NCBI GenBank assembly: GCA_002363125.1
Contig: DEWE01000007.1
Span: 1 to 41,833 of the forward strand
Length of the DNA: 41,833 nt
From: Candidatus Saccharibacteria bacterium UBA3218
GTDB lineage: Bacteria; Patescibacteriota; Saccharimonadia; Saccharimonadales; Saccharimonadaceae
Direction: 5' to 3'
Positions 7,245 through 14,123 of this stretch are shown here, one piece after another. A program made the position numbers and the translations under genes. Each line of letters begins with the position of its first letter. Positions within the stretch are counted from its first letter, which is position 1. Under the pieces are notes generated by a model. It ran no database searches. It had not been told where the DNA came from and saw only the letters and a list, made by a program, of their open reading frames with translations.

Positions 7245-8080
7245 TATTTCCTCTTTCCTTCGTGGCGACTGCGCACGATCATTTTATTAGTTTTCTTATT
7301 ATGACGGGTACGATAACCAAGTGTAAGTTGACCCCATGGAGTGCGTGGAGCTTTACCAGAACCATGACGACCACCGTCACCACCACCGTGTGGGTGATCC
7401 GTAGCATTCATCACGACACCACGTACAGTTGGGCGAATACCCTTACGACGACGACGACCTGCCGCACCAATCTTAATATTTTGGTGTTGCAAGTTTGATA
7501 CAGTACCAATTGAGGCTTCGCAATTCACTAATACTTTGCGTACTTCACCAGATGGCATTTTTAAAGTGGCATAGCCATTTTCTTTTGCCATAAGTTGTGC
7601 AGAGGCACCTGCTGCGCGTACCATTTGTGCGCCTTTACCAGGCGTCAACTCGATAGCATACACGAACGTACCTACTGGAATGTTTTCAAGTGGCATTCTA
7701 GAGGAATCTTCTACCTCAATTTCGTTTCCAGTCTTAAAAGTAGAGCCCTTCACCATCTTCGTATCAGCCAATACATAATAATATGTACCATTTTGATCTT
7801 TCACACGAGCAATCCGTGCTGAACGATTTGGATCGTACTCAATTTCCTCTACAGTAAGAGTTAAATCTTTTGGTAGATTGTAAGTCATAATACGATAGTG
7901 CCTTTTTACACCACCACCACGATGGCGTACAGTAATCCGACCTTGATTATTCTTACCTGCTTGTTGTTTCTTCGCCTTAAGTAATGATTTCATCGGCTTG
8001 TTCGTCGTAATTTGATCGAAGTCCTGTGTGGTCTTCTGACGTTGAGCCGGCGTAATCGGGCGATAAGCCTTAATTGCCAT
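7244..8080 (-). CDS. rplB: Large ribosomal subunit protein uL2
   Basis: 278 aa, normal length. It shows GRITVRHRGGGVKRHYRIMT, RIARVKDQNGTYYYVLA, and the C-terminal GVVMNATDHPHGGGDGGRHG motif containing the conserved histidine near the peptidyl transferase centre. It overlaps both neighbours by one base (rplW stop, rpsS start). Confidence 0.97.
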   Translation of the reverse strand: MAIKAYRPITPAQRQKTTQDFDQITTNKPMKSLLKAKKQQAGKNNQGRITVRHRGGGVKRHYRIMTYNLPKDLTLTVEEIEYDPNRSARIARVKDQNGTYYYVLADTKMVKGSTFKTGNEIEVEDSSRMPLENIPVGTFVYAIELTPGKGAQMVRAAGASAQLMAKENGYATLKMPSGEVRKVLVNCEASIGTVSNLQHQNIKIGAAGRRRRKGIRPTVRGVVMNATDHPHGGGDGGRHGSGKAPRTPWGQLTLGYRTRHNKKTNKMIVRSRHEGKRK

Positions 8081-8481
8081 TATTTATTCTCCTTCCCTGC
8101 ATTCTTGTCAGCCTTTTTGACTTTTTTGTCAGCTTTGGCTTCCTTTGCGCTGGTTTTAGTTTCTTCTGGTTCATCGAAAACTTTGATCGAATCACCCTTC
8201 TTTAATCTTACATAGGCAAACTTCTTGTCTTGGCGGTGAGTAATGCCAGGATAAGCGTGCTTACCTTTACTAAACTTAGTCTTTTTGCCATTACGAATCA
8301 ACGTACGGACATCAGTCACGGTTACGTCAAATTCTTTTTCTACCATCTTTGCAATCTCTTGCTTACCCATCGTACGCTTTACTGGGAAAACGTAAATACG
8401 GTTAGTTTGCTCAAGATAGCTCTTTTCAGTAGCACGTGGCTCCAAGAGATGAAGCTTAATTTCAGTCTTTTTCTCTGCCAT
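8080..8481 (-). CDS. rplW: Large ribosomal subunit protein uL23
   Basis: 133 aa against about 95-100 typical. The core is LLEPRATEKSYLEQTNRIYV, QEIAKMVEKEFDVTVTDVRT and GITHRQDKKFAYVRLKKGD. L23 sits at the tunnel exit and is the docking site for trigger factor and SRP. The C-terminal 35 residues form a lysine/alanine/glutamate-rich tail, which here would extend from the exit site. Confidence 0.94.
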   Translation of the reverse strand: MAEKKTEIKLHLLEPRATEKSYLEQTNRIYVFPVKRTMGKQEIAKMVEKEFDVTVTDVRTLIRNGKKTKFSKGKHAYPGITHRQDKKFAYVRLKKGDSIKVFDEPEETKTSAKEAKADKKVKKADKNAGKENK

Positions 8482-8482
8482 C

Positions 8483-9082
8483 TTACTTCTCCTCTCCGAT
8501 TAGCCAATTTTCAGTGGCTTTAAGTGCAGCTTCGCTAAACACGATTGCATCAGCGTTCATAATGTCGAAGACATTAAGATATGTAGCGCGTACTAATTTT
8601 ACATTTGGCAAATTGTTAGTAGAACGCAAAACTTCTGGAGTTTTTTCTGCTGCTACAGCGAGTACGTTCTTGCCATCAAGTTTCATGTCTTTCAAAACTT
8701 TCACAGCAGACTTGGTCTTACCATCTAGCTTTACTGCAGAATCTAATACGAAAACTGCCTTTTCTGCATTTTTCATTGAAAGAGCTTGCTTTATAGCCTG
8801 TTGTTTAGCGCTACGTGAAATCTTCTTGGTAAAGTTTTCTTCACCAGTGCGACCAAATGCCACACCACCATGACGCCAAATTGGGTTACGAGTTGAGCCA
8901 AAACGTGCTCTACCAGTACCTTTTTGTCTCCATGGCTTCTTACCACCACCACGTACTTCACCACGCTTTAAGGTTTTTGCATGAGAAGAACGAGAGTTTG
9001 CAAGATATGTATCATAAGCGAGTTTTACCAGCTCATGATTTTCCACATTAAGTCCGAAAATATCTTTATTTAATGTCGCCAT
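8483..9082 (-). CDS. rplD: Large ribosomal subunit protein uL4
   Basis: 199 aa. Shows SSHAKTLKRGEVRGGGKKPW, RQKGTGRARFGSTRNPIWRH, GGVAFGRTG and the C-terminal NVFDIMNADAIVFSEAALKA. L4 lines the exit tunnel with L22. In E. coli it represses the S10 operon by binding the leader; the structured leader upstream of rplC makes some form of autoregulation plausible here but L4 binding is not shown. Confidence 0.96.
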   Translation of the reverse strand: MATLNKDIFGLNVENHELVKLAYDTYLANSRSSHAKTLKRGEVRGGGKKPWRQKGTGRARFGSTRNPIWRHGGVAFGRTGEENFTKKISRSAKQQAIKQALSMKNAEKAVFVLDSAVKLDGKTKSAVKVLKDMKLDGKNVLAVAAEKTPEVLRSTNNLPNVKLVRATYLNVFDIMNADAIVFSEAALKATENWLIGEEK

Positions 9083-9083
9083 A

Positions 9084-9704
9084 TTACTCCTTTCCCTCCA
9101 CGCTGACTATACCTTTCTTTGGACCAGGCACAGCGCCTTTTAGACCGATAAGGTTATTTGCAACATCGATATAAGCGACCACTAGATTTTTTACAGTAAC
9201 TTGATCGTGACCCATACGGCCTGGCATCTTCTTGCCCTTCCAAACTTTTTGTGGGTACATCGAACCAATTGAACCTACACGACGAATATTGCCCTTGAAA
9301 CCGTGAGTATTGCGAGATTCGTTAAAGTTGTGACGCTTTACCGTACCAGCGTAACCTTTACCCTTAGAAGTACCAGTTACGGCTACCTTATCGCCGAGCT
9401 TGAAACTTTCTACTGTAAGGCTATCGCCAAGTTTCATCCCTTCAGGAATTTCATCTAAACGAAATTCCTTCAAAACTTTAGGATTAATATTTTCACCAGC
9501 CTTTTTGACGTGGCCAGTAACCGACTTGCTCAGATTCTTACCCGAACCATATCCCACCTGCACAGCGTTATAACCATCGGTATCGACGGTTTTAATCTGA
9601 GTCACCGTGCAAGGGCCAGCTTGAAGGATAGTTACTGGAGTAACTACGCCATCTTCGCCAATGATTTGAGTCATACCAATCTTGGTGCCGAGAATGACTT
9701 GCAT
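9084..9704 (-). CDS. rplC: Large ribosomal subunit protein uL3
   Basis: 206 aa, normal length: MQVILGTKIGMTQIIGEDGV, VTGTSKGKGYAGTVKRHNF, THGFKGNIRRVGSIGSMYPQ, WKGKKMPGRMGHDQVTV. L3 is an assembly initiator. It is the first gene of this cluster: rpsJ (S10), which heads the operon in most bacteria, is not upstream. A purine-rich AAAGGAAAGGA precedes the ATG, after a structured leader of about 200 nt. Confidence 0.97.
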   Translation of the reverse strand: MQVILGTKIGMTQIIGEDGVVTPVTILQAGPCTVTQIKTVDTDGYNAVQVGYGSGKNLSKSVTGHVKKAGENINPKVLKEFRLDEIPEGMKLGDSLTVESFKLGDKVAVTGTSKGKGYAGTVKRHNFNESRNTHGFKGNIRRVGSIGSMYPQKVWKGKKMPGRMGHDQVTVKNLVVAYIDVANNLIGLKGAVPGPKKGIVSVEGKE

Positions 9705-9907
9705 CCTATTCCTTTCCTTTATTTTTTAGTTTGTTGTACTCTATAAAATATAGAGCTTCCCGCCCTATAAGCGGGGTCCCTTCCGGGTCGCAGTTTTGCC
9801 TCTGTACAACAGGCAAAATTGCACTATTAAAACTAGACTTTTAGGCCGGTTTCCTCGATTGTTTTTAGATAATCTCAGACCTCACCTTATGTCTAGGTAA
9901 CGTACTA
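9705..9907 (-). ncRNA. Structured 5' leader of the ribosomal operon, candidate r-protein binding element
   Basis: On the minus strand the transcript from about 9905 runs about 200 nt to the rplC start without any convincing ORF. It can form several hairpins: a stem TTTTGCCT/AGGCAAAA (9794-9801 with 9811-9818), CCCGC/GCGGG (9759-9763 with 9771-9775) and CTCTATA/TATAGAG (9739-9745 with 9749-9755). The 9-nt loop of the first stem contains GTTGTAC, fully complementary to GTACAAC at 9733-9739, so a 7-bp pseudoknot could form close to the ribosome site, partly competing with the third hairpin. A distal CTAGAC/GTCTAG pair could close a junction nearer the 5' end. It does not match a leader class I recognise. 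Confidence 0.6.
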
Positions 9908-9936
9908 ATTGTAGCACACTTTTCCTCTCTTTTCAA
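9908..9936 (-). promoter_or_regulatory. Promoter of the ribosomal-protein operon
   Basis: Minus strand: -35 TTGAAA (9931-9936), spacer of exactly 17 nt, -10 TACAAT (9908-9913) preceded by TGC. A good sigma70-type promoter whose start lies about 200 nt before rplC. Confidence 0.75.
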
Positions 9937-9948
9937 CCCCTATTTTAT

Positions 9949-9972
9949 AAAAAACTCCTGCTTACGCAGGAG
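9949..9972 (-). terminator. Terminator overlapping the stop codon of the 9962 gene
   Basis: Minus strand CTCCTGC, loop GTAA, GCAGGAG, then six T. The TAA stop codon is inside the loop, so the stem forms partly from the last codons. Confidence 0.85.
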
Positions 9973-10876
9973 CTTCGGATGGTTGTTGACTTATTTTCTT
10001 ATATTGCCGCATAACCGAATTCGCTATTCTAATGGATCTTGCCTTAGGCCTCTCAGACTTTGGGTATTTAGCAAAGTCTCTCAATGTAGAAACCCATATA
10101 ATACCTTTACCACATTCAAATGGTATCATATAGCCCGCGCTACAATGTTCAGGTTTTCGTACATGTAGTTTATACAAAAAATCACAAAATCCAAAATTAC
10201 CTTCCTTTGCGTCTACATCACCAGCATATGCAACAAGATAATCCATTACGAATGAAGTTCTTTGATTTTGCATTCTGTCATAAATTTCGTTAGACAAATC
10301 AATCTTCCAAAAATCATCATAGGAGCATCGCCATTTTACGATACGATCCGGATGGTATTTATAATACCTTCTCTTACTCATCACGCAAAGGCACCACGCT
10401 AAGTCTAGTACATACCAAGATCCTAACATTTTAAATTCTACCCATGAATGACTAATTATCTCGCCATCGATAACGTCAGTGCCTTGGCAAAACACAGTTG
10501 TTTTGTTGCCTTTTAAAGCCATCATTGAAACAGCAGCCAGTTCATGACAAATTCCCAATTCGCAATAATTGCCAAATCTCCAGAAAGCCTTTGTAACTCT
10601 ATAACGTTCAATGCTAAAACCGCAAAGATAAAGCTTCTCGAGATTAAGCGTCTTGGCCAATTTCTTTTCACAATGAAGTCCAAAAAACATTTTTACGCCA
10701 AAACCCGCAGCTACAATATTTAATAAGTAATACATGATGTTAATCCAATTACTCATATAAATATGATTAACATAGCAGATCAACACACTTGTATCTATGA
10801 TACAAGTAATAATCCATAAGATCACTCTATAATCTGCAAAAAAGCTCTTCCAAAAAACTTTCTTCAAAAGAATCAC
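9962..10876 (-). CDS. Membrane protein with transglutaminase-like/cysteine protease-like core
   Basis: 304 aa from a GTG start. Two hydrophobic segments lie at residues about 18-36 and 45-66. The rest is a soluble domain with a pattern like the transglutaminase-like superfamily: Cys110 in GICHELAAVSMMALKG, His143 in ISHSWVEF and Asp158 in WYVLDLAWC, in the Cys-His-Asp order and spacing expected of that fold. Such domains are proteases or amidases, or occasionally inactive. The C-terminal half (about 165-304) is not recognised. A -10 TATAAT at 10923-10928 directly abuts the prfB stop, and a terminator overlaps its stop codon, so it is a single-gene transcript. The ribosome site is weak (GAGAGG), so the exact start is less certain. 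Confidence 0.6.
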   Translation of the reverse strand: MILLKKVFWKSFFADYRVILWIITCIIDTSVLICYVNHIYMSNWINIMYYLLNIVAAGFGVKMFFGLHCEKKLAKTLNLEKLYLCGFSIERYRVTKAFWRFGNYCELGICHELAAVSMMALKGNKTTVFCQGTDVIDGEIISHSWVEFKMLGSWYVLDLAWCLCVMSKRRYYKYHPDRIVKWRCSYDDFWKIDLSNEIYDRMQNQRTSFVMDYLVAYAGDVDAKEGNFGFCDFLYKLHVRKPEHCSAGYMIPFECGKGIIWVSTLRDFAKYPKSERPKARSIRIANSVMRQYKKISQQPSEAPA

Positions 10877-10922
10877 AACCTCTCTTAATTTTCTATAGCG
10901 TCAAAAACCACCATCTCTACTA

Positions 10923-10928
10923 ATTATA
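10923..10928 (-). promoter_or_regulatory. -10 box for the transglutaminase-like gene
   Basis: Minus-strand TAGTATAAT immediately after the prfB stop codon, giving a leader of about 40 nt. Confidence 0.5.
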
Positions 10929-11999
10929 CTACATTTCTAAGTATTTGTCAATAAAGCCATCAATTTTACCATCTAGTACTCCATCTGGATCAGTCTCTTC
11001 ATAACCTGTGCGTGTATCTTTTACCAACTTATAAGGCTGCAAAACATAATTCCTAATCTGTTGGCCCCACCCAGCCGACTCTCCAGCTCTAAGCTCTCCT
11101 ATAGTCTCTGCGTGCTGCTCTAGCTGCATTTGCACCAATTTGCCACGCAATATTTCCATAGCCTTCTCTTTGTTTTGTAACTGCGAACGCTCATTTTGAA
11201 TTGCCACCACGGTATTCGTCGGCAAATGCGTAATCCTTACCGCTGAATTCGTAGTATTTACAGATTGACCACCATGCCCACCAGAGTGATAAACATCTAT
11301 TCTTAAATCTTTATCATCTATCACTACATCCGTATCAGTCTTAATTACTGGCAAAATTTCTACAAGCGCAAACGACGTTTGACGCAGATTATTCGCATTA
11401 AACGGCGAAAGACGTACTAGACGATGCACGCCATGCTCTGATTTTAAAAATCCATAGACATTTGTGCCGGACACCTCGTAGACCGCGGTTTTTATCCCAG
11501 CTTCTTCGCCTTCTACTCGTTCTAGACACGTCGTCTTAAAACCTTTACGCTCAAAATACCTCAGATACATTCTCTCAAGCATTCCCGCCCAGTCCATTGC
11601 TTCAGTGCCACCTGCACCAGATGTAATCCGAACAATCGCATCTTTACTATCATACGGTCCCTGAAACCTCAAAGCCTTCTTTAGCTCTGTAAACTCCGTT
11701 TCCATCGCCGTAATTTGCTCCGCAAACTCCGCCTCCATACTCTCGTCCCCCATCGCCATTAGTTCCTTTAAATCGCTAATTTGAGTTTTTAAAAGCTCGT
11801 ACGGCTCCGTCTCGTTTTGCAATTTCGCAAGCTCCTGATTCTTGGCCGTAGCCTTTTCTACATCTCGCCAAATTTCTGGCTCCGCCACCTCTTTTTCAAG
11901 CTCCGCAATCTTTTTTAACTTCCCATCAATATCTAATTTTTCATATAACTTCAAAAAATCATCCCAAAGTCCAGTCAATCTTTTTAACAATTCTTGCAT
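10929..11999 (-). CDS. prfB: Peptide chain release factor 2
   Basis: 356 aa. It has the GGQ loop (HSGGHGGQSVNTTNSAVRIT) that triggers hydrolysis of peptidyl-tRNA, and the anticodon-like motif SPF (VRLSPFNANNLRQTSFA) that marks RF2, which reads UAA and UGA. The N-terminal coiled-coil domain (residues 1-100) is acidic and of normal size. The reading frame is open from the first ATG, so the programmed +1 frameshift found in many prfB genes is absent. TATAAT at 12006-12011 ends 6 nt before the ATG, so the mRNA should be leaderless. The presence of RF2 supports UGA as a stop codon. In many bacteria prfB sits beside hpf-secA; here they are about 5 kb apart. Confidence 0.96.
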   Translation of the reverse strand: MQELLKRLTGLWDDFLKLYEKLDIDGKLKKIAELEKEVAEPEIWRDVEKATAKNQELAKLQNETEPYELLKTQISDLKELMAMGDESMEAEFAEQITAMETEFTELKKALRFQGPYDSKDAIVRITSGAGGTEAMDWAGMLERMYLRYFERKGFKTTCLERVEGEEAGIKTAVYEVSGTNVYGFLKSEHGVHRLVRLSPFNANNLRQTSFALVEILPVIKTDTDVVIDDKDLRIDVYHSGGHGGQSVNTTNSAVRITHLPTNTVVAIQNERSQLQNKEKAMEILRGKLVQMQLEQHAETIGELRAGESAGWGQQIRNYVLQPYKLVKDTRTGYEETDPDGVLDGKIDGFIDKYLEM

Positions 12000-12005
12000 A
12001 AAATC

Positions 12006-12011
12006 ATTATA
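12006..12011 (-). promoter_or_regulatory. -10 box of prfB (leaderless)
   Basis: Minus-strand TGCTATAAT ending 6 nt before the ATG. Confidence 0.7.
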
Positions 12012-12018
12012 GCATGGA

Positions 12019-12042
12019 AAACCCGCCTCCTTGGGCGGGTTT
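12019..12042 (-). terminator. Terminator of the 116-aa protein gene
   Basis: AAACCCGCC/GGCGGGTTT, 9-bp stem with a 6-nt loop, four T following on the minus strand, 3 nt past the stop codon. Confidence 0.8.
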
Positions 12043-12045
12043 AGG

Positions 12046-12396
12046 TTAGAGCGCCCCGTAAAGCAACATTTTAATCATATCCTCAGATATAAATATCAGT
12101 GCTTGTCTCACGCTCCAAGAGTCTAATCTTTGACCTACATAGTTTACGTTGAGCTCAAGTACTCCACGCCATATCAAATCACTTTTATTAGGTATTAACA
12201 CACCTTTAGATAATTCTTCGATTCTAGCGAAGACTACTTTTTCGGCCCCTTCACTATATCCTTTAGGAAAATAAAATCTTACCGAAATTCCGAGAAGAAC
12301 GCCGTCTTCAATCCTAGGATACATTTTAAGATTGGGCTTTTCCCTATTGTTGTCATTAATAAACTCTTTAATTTTTGACAATTCTTTTAAAGACAA
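12046..12396 (-). CDS. Hypothetical protein, 116 aa
   Basis: Function not recognised. Mixed alpha/beta composition with alternating hydrophobics (DGVLLGISVRFYFPKG, RGVLELNVNYVG) and no signal peptide, membrane segment or known motif. It is a real gene: a full ribosome site GGGAGGTGATG lies about 9 nt before a TTG start at 12396, a consensus promoter is upstream (TTGACA, 17 nt, TATACT) and a strong terminator follows. The nearby ATG at 12401-12403 is out of frame. The good promoter and ribosome site suggest it is well expressed, which makes it a reasonable target for structural comparison. Confidence 0.7.
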   Translation of the reverse strand: MSLKELSKIKEFINDNNREKPNLKMYPRIEDGVLLGISVRFYFPKGYSEGAEKVVFARIEELSKGVLIPNKSDLIWRGVLELNVNYVGQRLDSWSVRQALIFISEDMIKMLLYGAL

Positions 12397-12441
12397 GAAT
12401 CATCACCTCCCTTTAAAAATACACCCACCAGTGCTACTTAT

Positions 12442-12470
12442 AGTATACAACTCACTACCATTTTTGTCAA
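12442..12470 (-). promoter_or_regulatory. Consensus sigma70-type promoter for the 116-aa protein
   Basis: Minus strand: TTGACA (12465-12470), 17-nt spacer, TATACT (12442-12447). One of the best -35/-10 pairs in the window, and unlike most others it drives a leadered mRNA. Confidence 0.8.
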
Positions 12471-12485
12471 AAAACAAACTCCTCT

Positions 12486-12508
12486 AAAAACGGCCCCCTT
12501 TCGGGGGC
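12486..12508 (-). terminator. Terminator of the 83-aa protein gene
   Basis: GCCCCC, loop GAAA, GGGGGC, then CG and TTTTT on the minus strand, shortly after the stop codon. Confidence 0.85.
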
Positions 12509-12513
12509 ACATT

Positions 12514-12765
12514 TTATTGTGTGAGGTACCAGGACAAATCGTGCGAGTTAAATTCTAACCGCACCTTTTCCCGGCCAACAAGCACATCGAAAATATGTAA
12601 TGCTACCCCGCCCGCAAAACGAATCTGCGTACGAAGCAGTTCTGTCACTTCGGTTTCGCTCTCTCCGTGCCGCCTAAAAGTTAGTGGCTGGCATGGGGTC
12701 ATTTCGTAACCGAAAAGCGCCATTACTTCGACCTGCTCTTGTTTATTTTTGTTAAAATTTTTCAT
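12514..12765 (-). CDS. Small hypothetical protein, 83 aa
   Basis: Preceded by AAAGGAG about 7 nt before ATG and followed by a terminator, so it is likely expressed. The body reads PLTFRRHGESETEVTELLRT then FAGGVALHIFDVLVGREKVR and ends with FNSHDLSWYLTQ: two beta-rich halves with a terminal tryptophan. The pattern is faintly like small DUF6504-type proteins (a strand followed by a W-x-L end) but that is a weak impression only. No signal peptide or membrane segment. Its mRNA has a leader of about 137 nt that contains a long structured inverted repeat. Confidence 0.6.
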   Translation of the reverse strand: MKNFNKNKQEQVEVMALFGYEMTPCQPLTFRRHGESETEVTELLRTQIRFAGGVALHIFDVLVGREKVRLEFNSHDLSWYLTQ

Positions 12766-12794
12766 AAAGACTCCTTTAAATTAAATTTATTAGA

Positions 12795-12847
12795 GTCATT
12801 TATGTGAGCCTCTGTTTTATTGGCTCATAGCCAAAGGCATAAATGAC
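12795..12847. repeat. Inverted repeat in the leader of the 83-aa protein gene
   Basis: GTCATTTATG (12795-12804) followed directly by TGAGCC (12805-12810) pairs with GGCTCA (12822-12827) and, after a 10-nt bulge, CATAAATGAC (12838-12847): 16 perfect pairs in total. Inside the 5' leader on the minus strand it would be a stable bulged hairpin about 30 nt before the ribosome site. Confidence 0.7.
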
Positions 12848-12908
12848 AATACCTAAGGCCTTTAACTTTTCTCGACGCCAGTGACCGAAGTATAGCGTGA
12901 GCAATTTA

Positions 12909-12914
12909 ATTATA
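12909..12914 (-). promoter_or_regulatory. -10 box for the 83-aa protein transcript
   Basis: Minus-strand TATGCTATAAT, back to back with the dus -10. Predicts a leader of about 137 nt. Confidence 0.55.
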
Positions 12915-12927
12915 GCATAAAAAATGT

Positions 12928-12933
12928 TATAAT
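12928..12933 (+). promoter_or_regulatory. -10 box of dus (leaderless)
   Basis: TGTTATAAT ending 6 nt before the ATG at 12940. Confidence 0.7.
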
Positions 12934-12939
12934 ATACCG

Positions 12940-14010
12940 ATGAATATCTGGGAAAATCTGCCAAAACCATTTTTAGTCCTCGCACCCATGGAAGGTGTTA
13001 CGGATATAGTTTTTCGGCAAGTCGTAGCAAAAGCTGGCCGCCCAGATCTGTTTTTTACTGAATTTACCAATGTTTCCTCTTACGCCTCTGAAAAAGGCCG
13101 TCACAATGCCTTAGAAAGATTAGAAATAGCACCTACGGATTCTCCGATCATTGCCCAAATTTGGGGTAAAAATCCCGAACATTTTGCGGAGACTACACGC
13201 GCGCTTGCTTCGCTCGGTTTCTCTGGTGTAGATCTAAATTTTGGCTGCCCAGATAAGCACGTCAATAAAGCCGGTGGTGGTGCTGCCATGATCAAAACCC
13301 CAGACCTCGCCGTAGAATGTTTTAAAAATGCCAAAAAATCCACTACTTTACCTATTTCTATCAAAACCCGCCTCGGTTGGAGTAGTGTCGATGAATACAA
13401 GAAATGGCTACCAACCCTACTCGCCGAACACCCTGCTGCTCTCACAGTGCACCTTCGCACTAAAAAAGAAATGAGCAAAGTTCCAGCGCACTACGAATTA
13501 ATCCCTGAAATCATCAATCTACGTGGTCAAATTAGCCCAGAGACGAAGTTGATTATCAATGGAGATATCAAAGATCGCGCTCACGCCCTAGAGCTCCACG
13601 CCAAATATCCCGAGATAGATGGTTTTATGATTGGCCGCGGCGTCTTTTTTAACCCCTACTGCTTCACCAACCACCAACCCACTCAAGAAGATTTGATGAA
13701 ACTTTTAAAATCGCATCTAGATTTATACGAAAAGTACGCGAATAGACCTTTGAGGAACATTTGCGACAACGGTAGCAATCTAGCAAGCGAGCCCCATAAC
13801 GCTCGCCCCTTGGGACGCGAATTGCCGAAGGCAAATGGGCGCAAGCGCAGCGGTTCCGAAAAGATCTATTCGCGTACTACGCCGTATGAACCTCTAAAAC
13901 ATTATTTCAAAATTTACATCAATAATTTCCCTGGTGCCTCTGATATCCGCGCCAAACTTATGGAAACTCACTCTGTAACCGAAGCTAAAAGCATTATTAA
14001 AAATCTCTAA
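12940..14010 (+). CDS. dus: tRNA-dihydrouridine synthase with an in-frame palindromic insertion
   Basis: 356 aa. FMN-dependent TIM barrel reducing uridine in tRNA D-loops. It shows APMEGVTDIVFR (11-26), the catalytic Cys103 in LNFGCPDKHVNKAGGGAAM, KTRLGW, TVHLRTKKEMSK (the conserved HxRT) and INGDIKD then GFMIGRG for FMN binding. The barrel ends near residue 240 and the C-terminal helical domain follows. Residues about 265-313 are encoded by an inverted-repeat element (13733-13878) that reads through without a stop; this hydrophilic R/N/G/S-rich stretch interrupts the usual continuation from the helix LDLYEKYA to TPYEPLKHYFKIYI. The insertion is in a loop, so activity may be retained. Leaderless start. 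Subtype (DusA/B/C) is not clear. Confidence 0.93.
   Translation: MNIWENLPKPFLVLAPMEGVTDIVFRQVVAKAGRPDLFFTEFTNVSSYASEKGRHNALERLEIAPTDSPIIAQIWGKNPEHFAETTRALASLGFSGVDLNFGCPDKHVNKAGGGAAMIKTPDLAVECFKNAKKSTTLPISIKTRLGWSSVDEYKKWLPTLLAEHPAALTVHLRTKKEMSKVPAHYELIPEIINLRGQISPETKLIINGDIKDRAHALELHAKYPEIDGFMIGRGVFFNPYCFTNHQPTQEDLMKLLKSHLDLYEKYANRPLRNICDNGSNLASEPHNARPLGRELPKANGRKRSGSEKIYSRTTPYEPLKHYFKIYINNFPGASDIRAKLMETHSVTEAKSIIKNL
13733..13878. repeat. Palindromic element inserted in frame in dus
   Basis: 26-nt arms at 13733-13758 and 13853-13878 match in inverted orientation at 23 of 26 positions. The 94-nt core (13759-13852) is GC-rich compared with its surroundings and can form small hairpins: GCGAG/CTCGC, TTGCC-GAA-GGCAA and GCGC-AA-GCGC. 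Part of the core (TTGCGAC, AACGG, AGCGAGCCCC, TAACG) recurs in the element at 39256-39376 inside another gene, and CTTGGGA...CCGAAGG recurs in the element at 25300-25406. Confidence 0.85.
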
Positions 14011-14025
14011 TTTATTGTATTACTA

Positions 14026-14054
14026 TTGACTTTTTATTTAGCTTATGATATAAT
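14026..14054 (+). promoter_or_regulatory. Promoter of the YdcK-like gene
   Basis: TTGACT (14026-14031), 17-nt spacer, TATAAT (14049-14054) with TATGA before it. Gives a leader of about 60 nt. Confidence 0.75.
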
Positions 14055-14061
14055 CAAAGAA

Positions 14062-14082
14062 GATCCTTCCGGATCGTATTTT
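14062..14082 (+). promoter_or_regulatory. Hairpin at the 5' end of the YdcK-like mRNA
   Basis: GATCC, TTCC loop, GGATC followed by GTATTTTT right at the predicted transcript start. It could be a weak attenuator or a 5' stability hairpin. Confidence 0.4.
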
Positions 14083-14123
14083 TAGAATTGGTGCAAAATT
14101 TTCATTTTTTAGGAGGGTAAAAA

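Noticed and set aside
10929..11999. Programmed frameshift in prfB
   Set aside because: The frame is continuous from the leaderless ATG; no in-frame UGA or slippery CUU-UGA near codon 25.
12800..12985. 61-codon minus-strand frame over the dus promoter region
   Set aside because: It runs through the divergent promoters and the long hairpin; a TTG start 4 nt after the -10 would give a 34-residue leaderless product, but spacing and codon are worse than for other genes. More likely a leader RNA.
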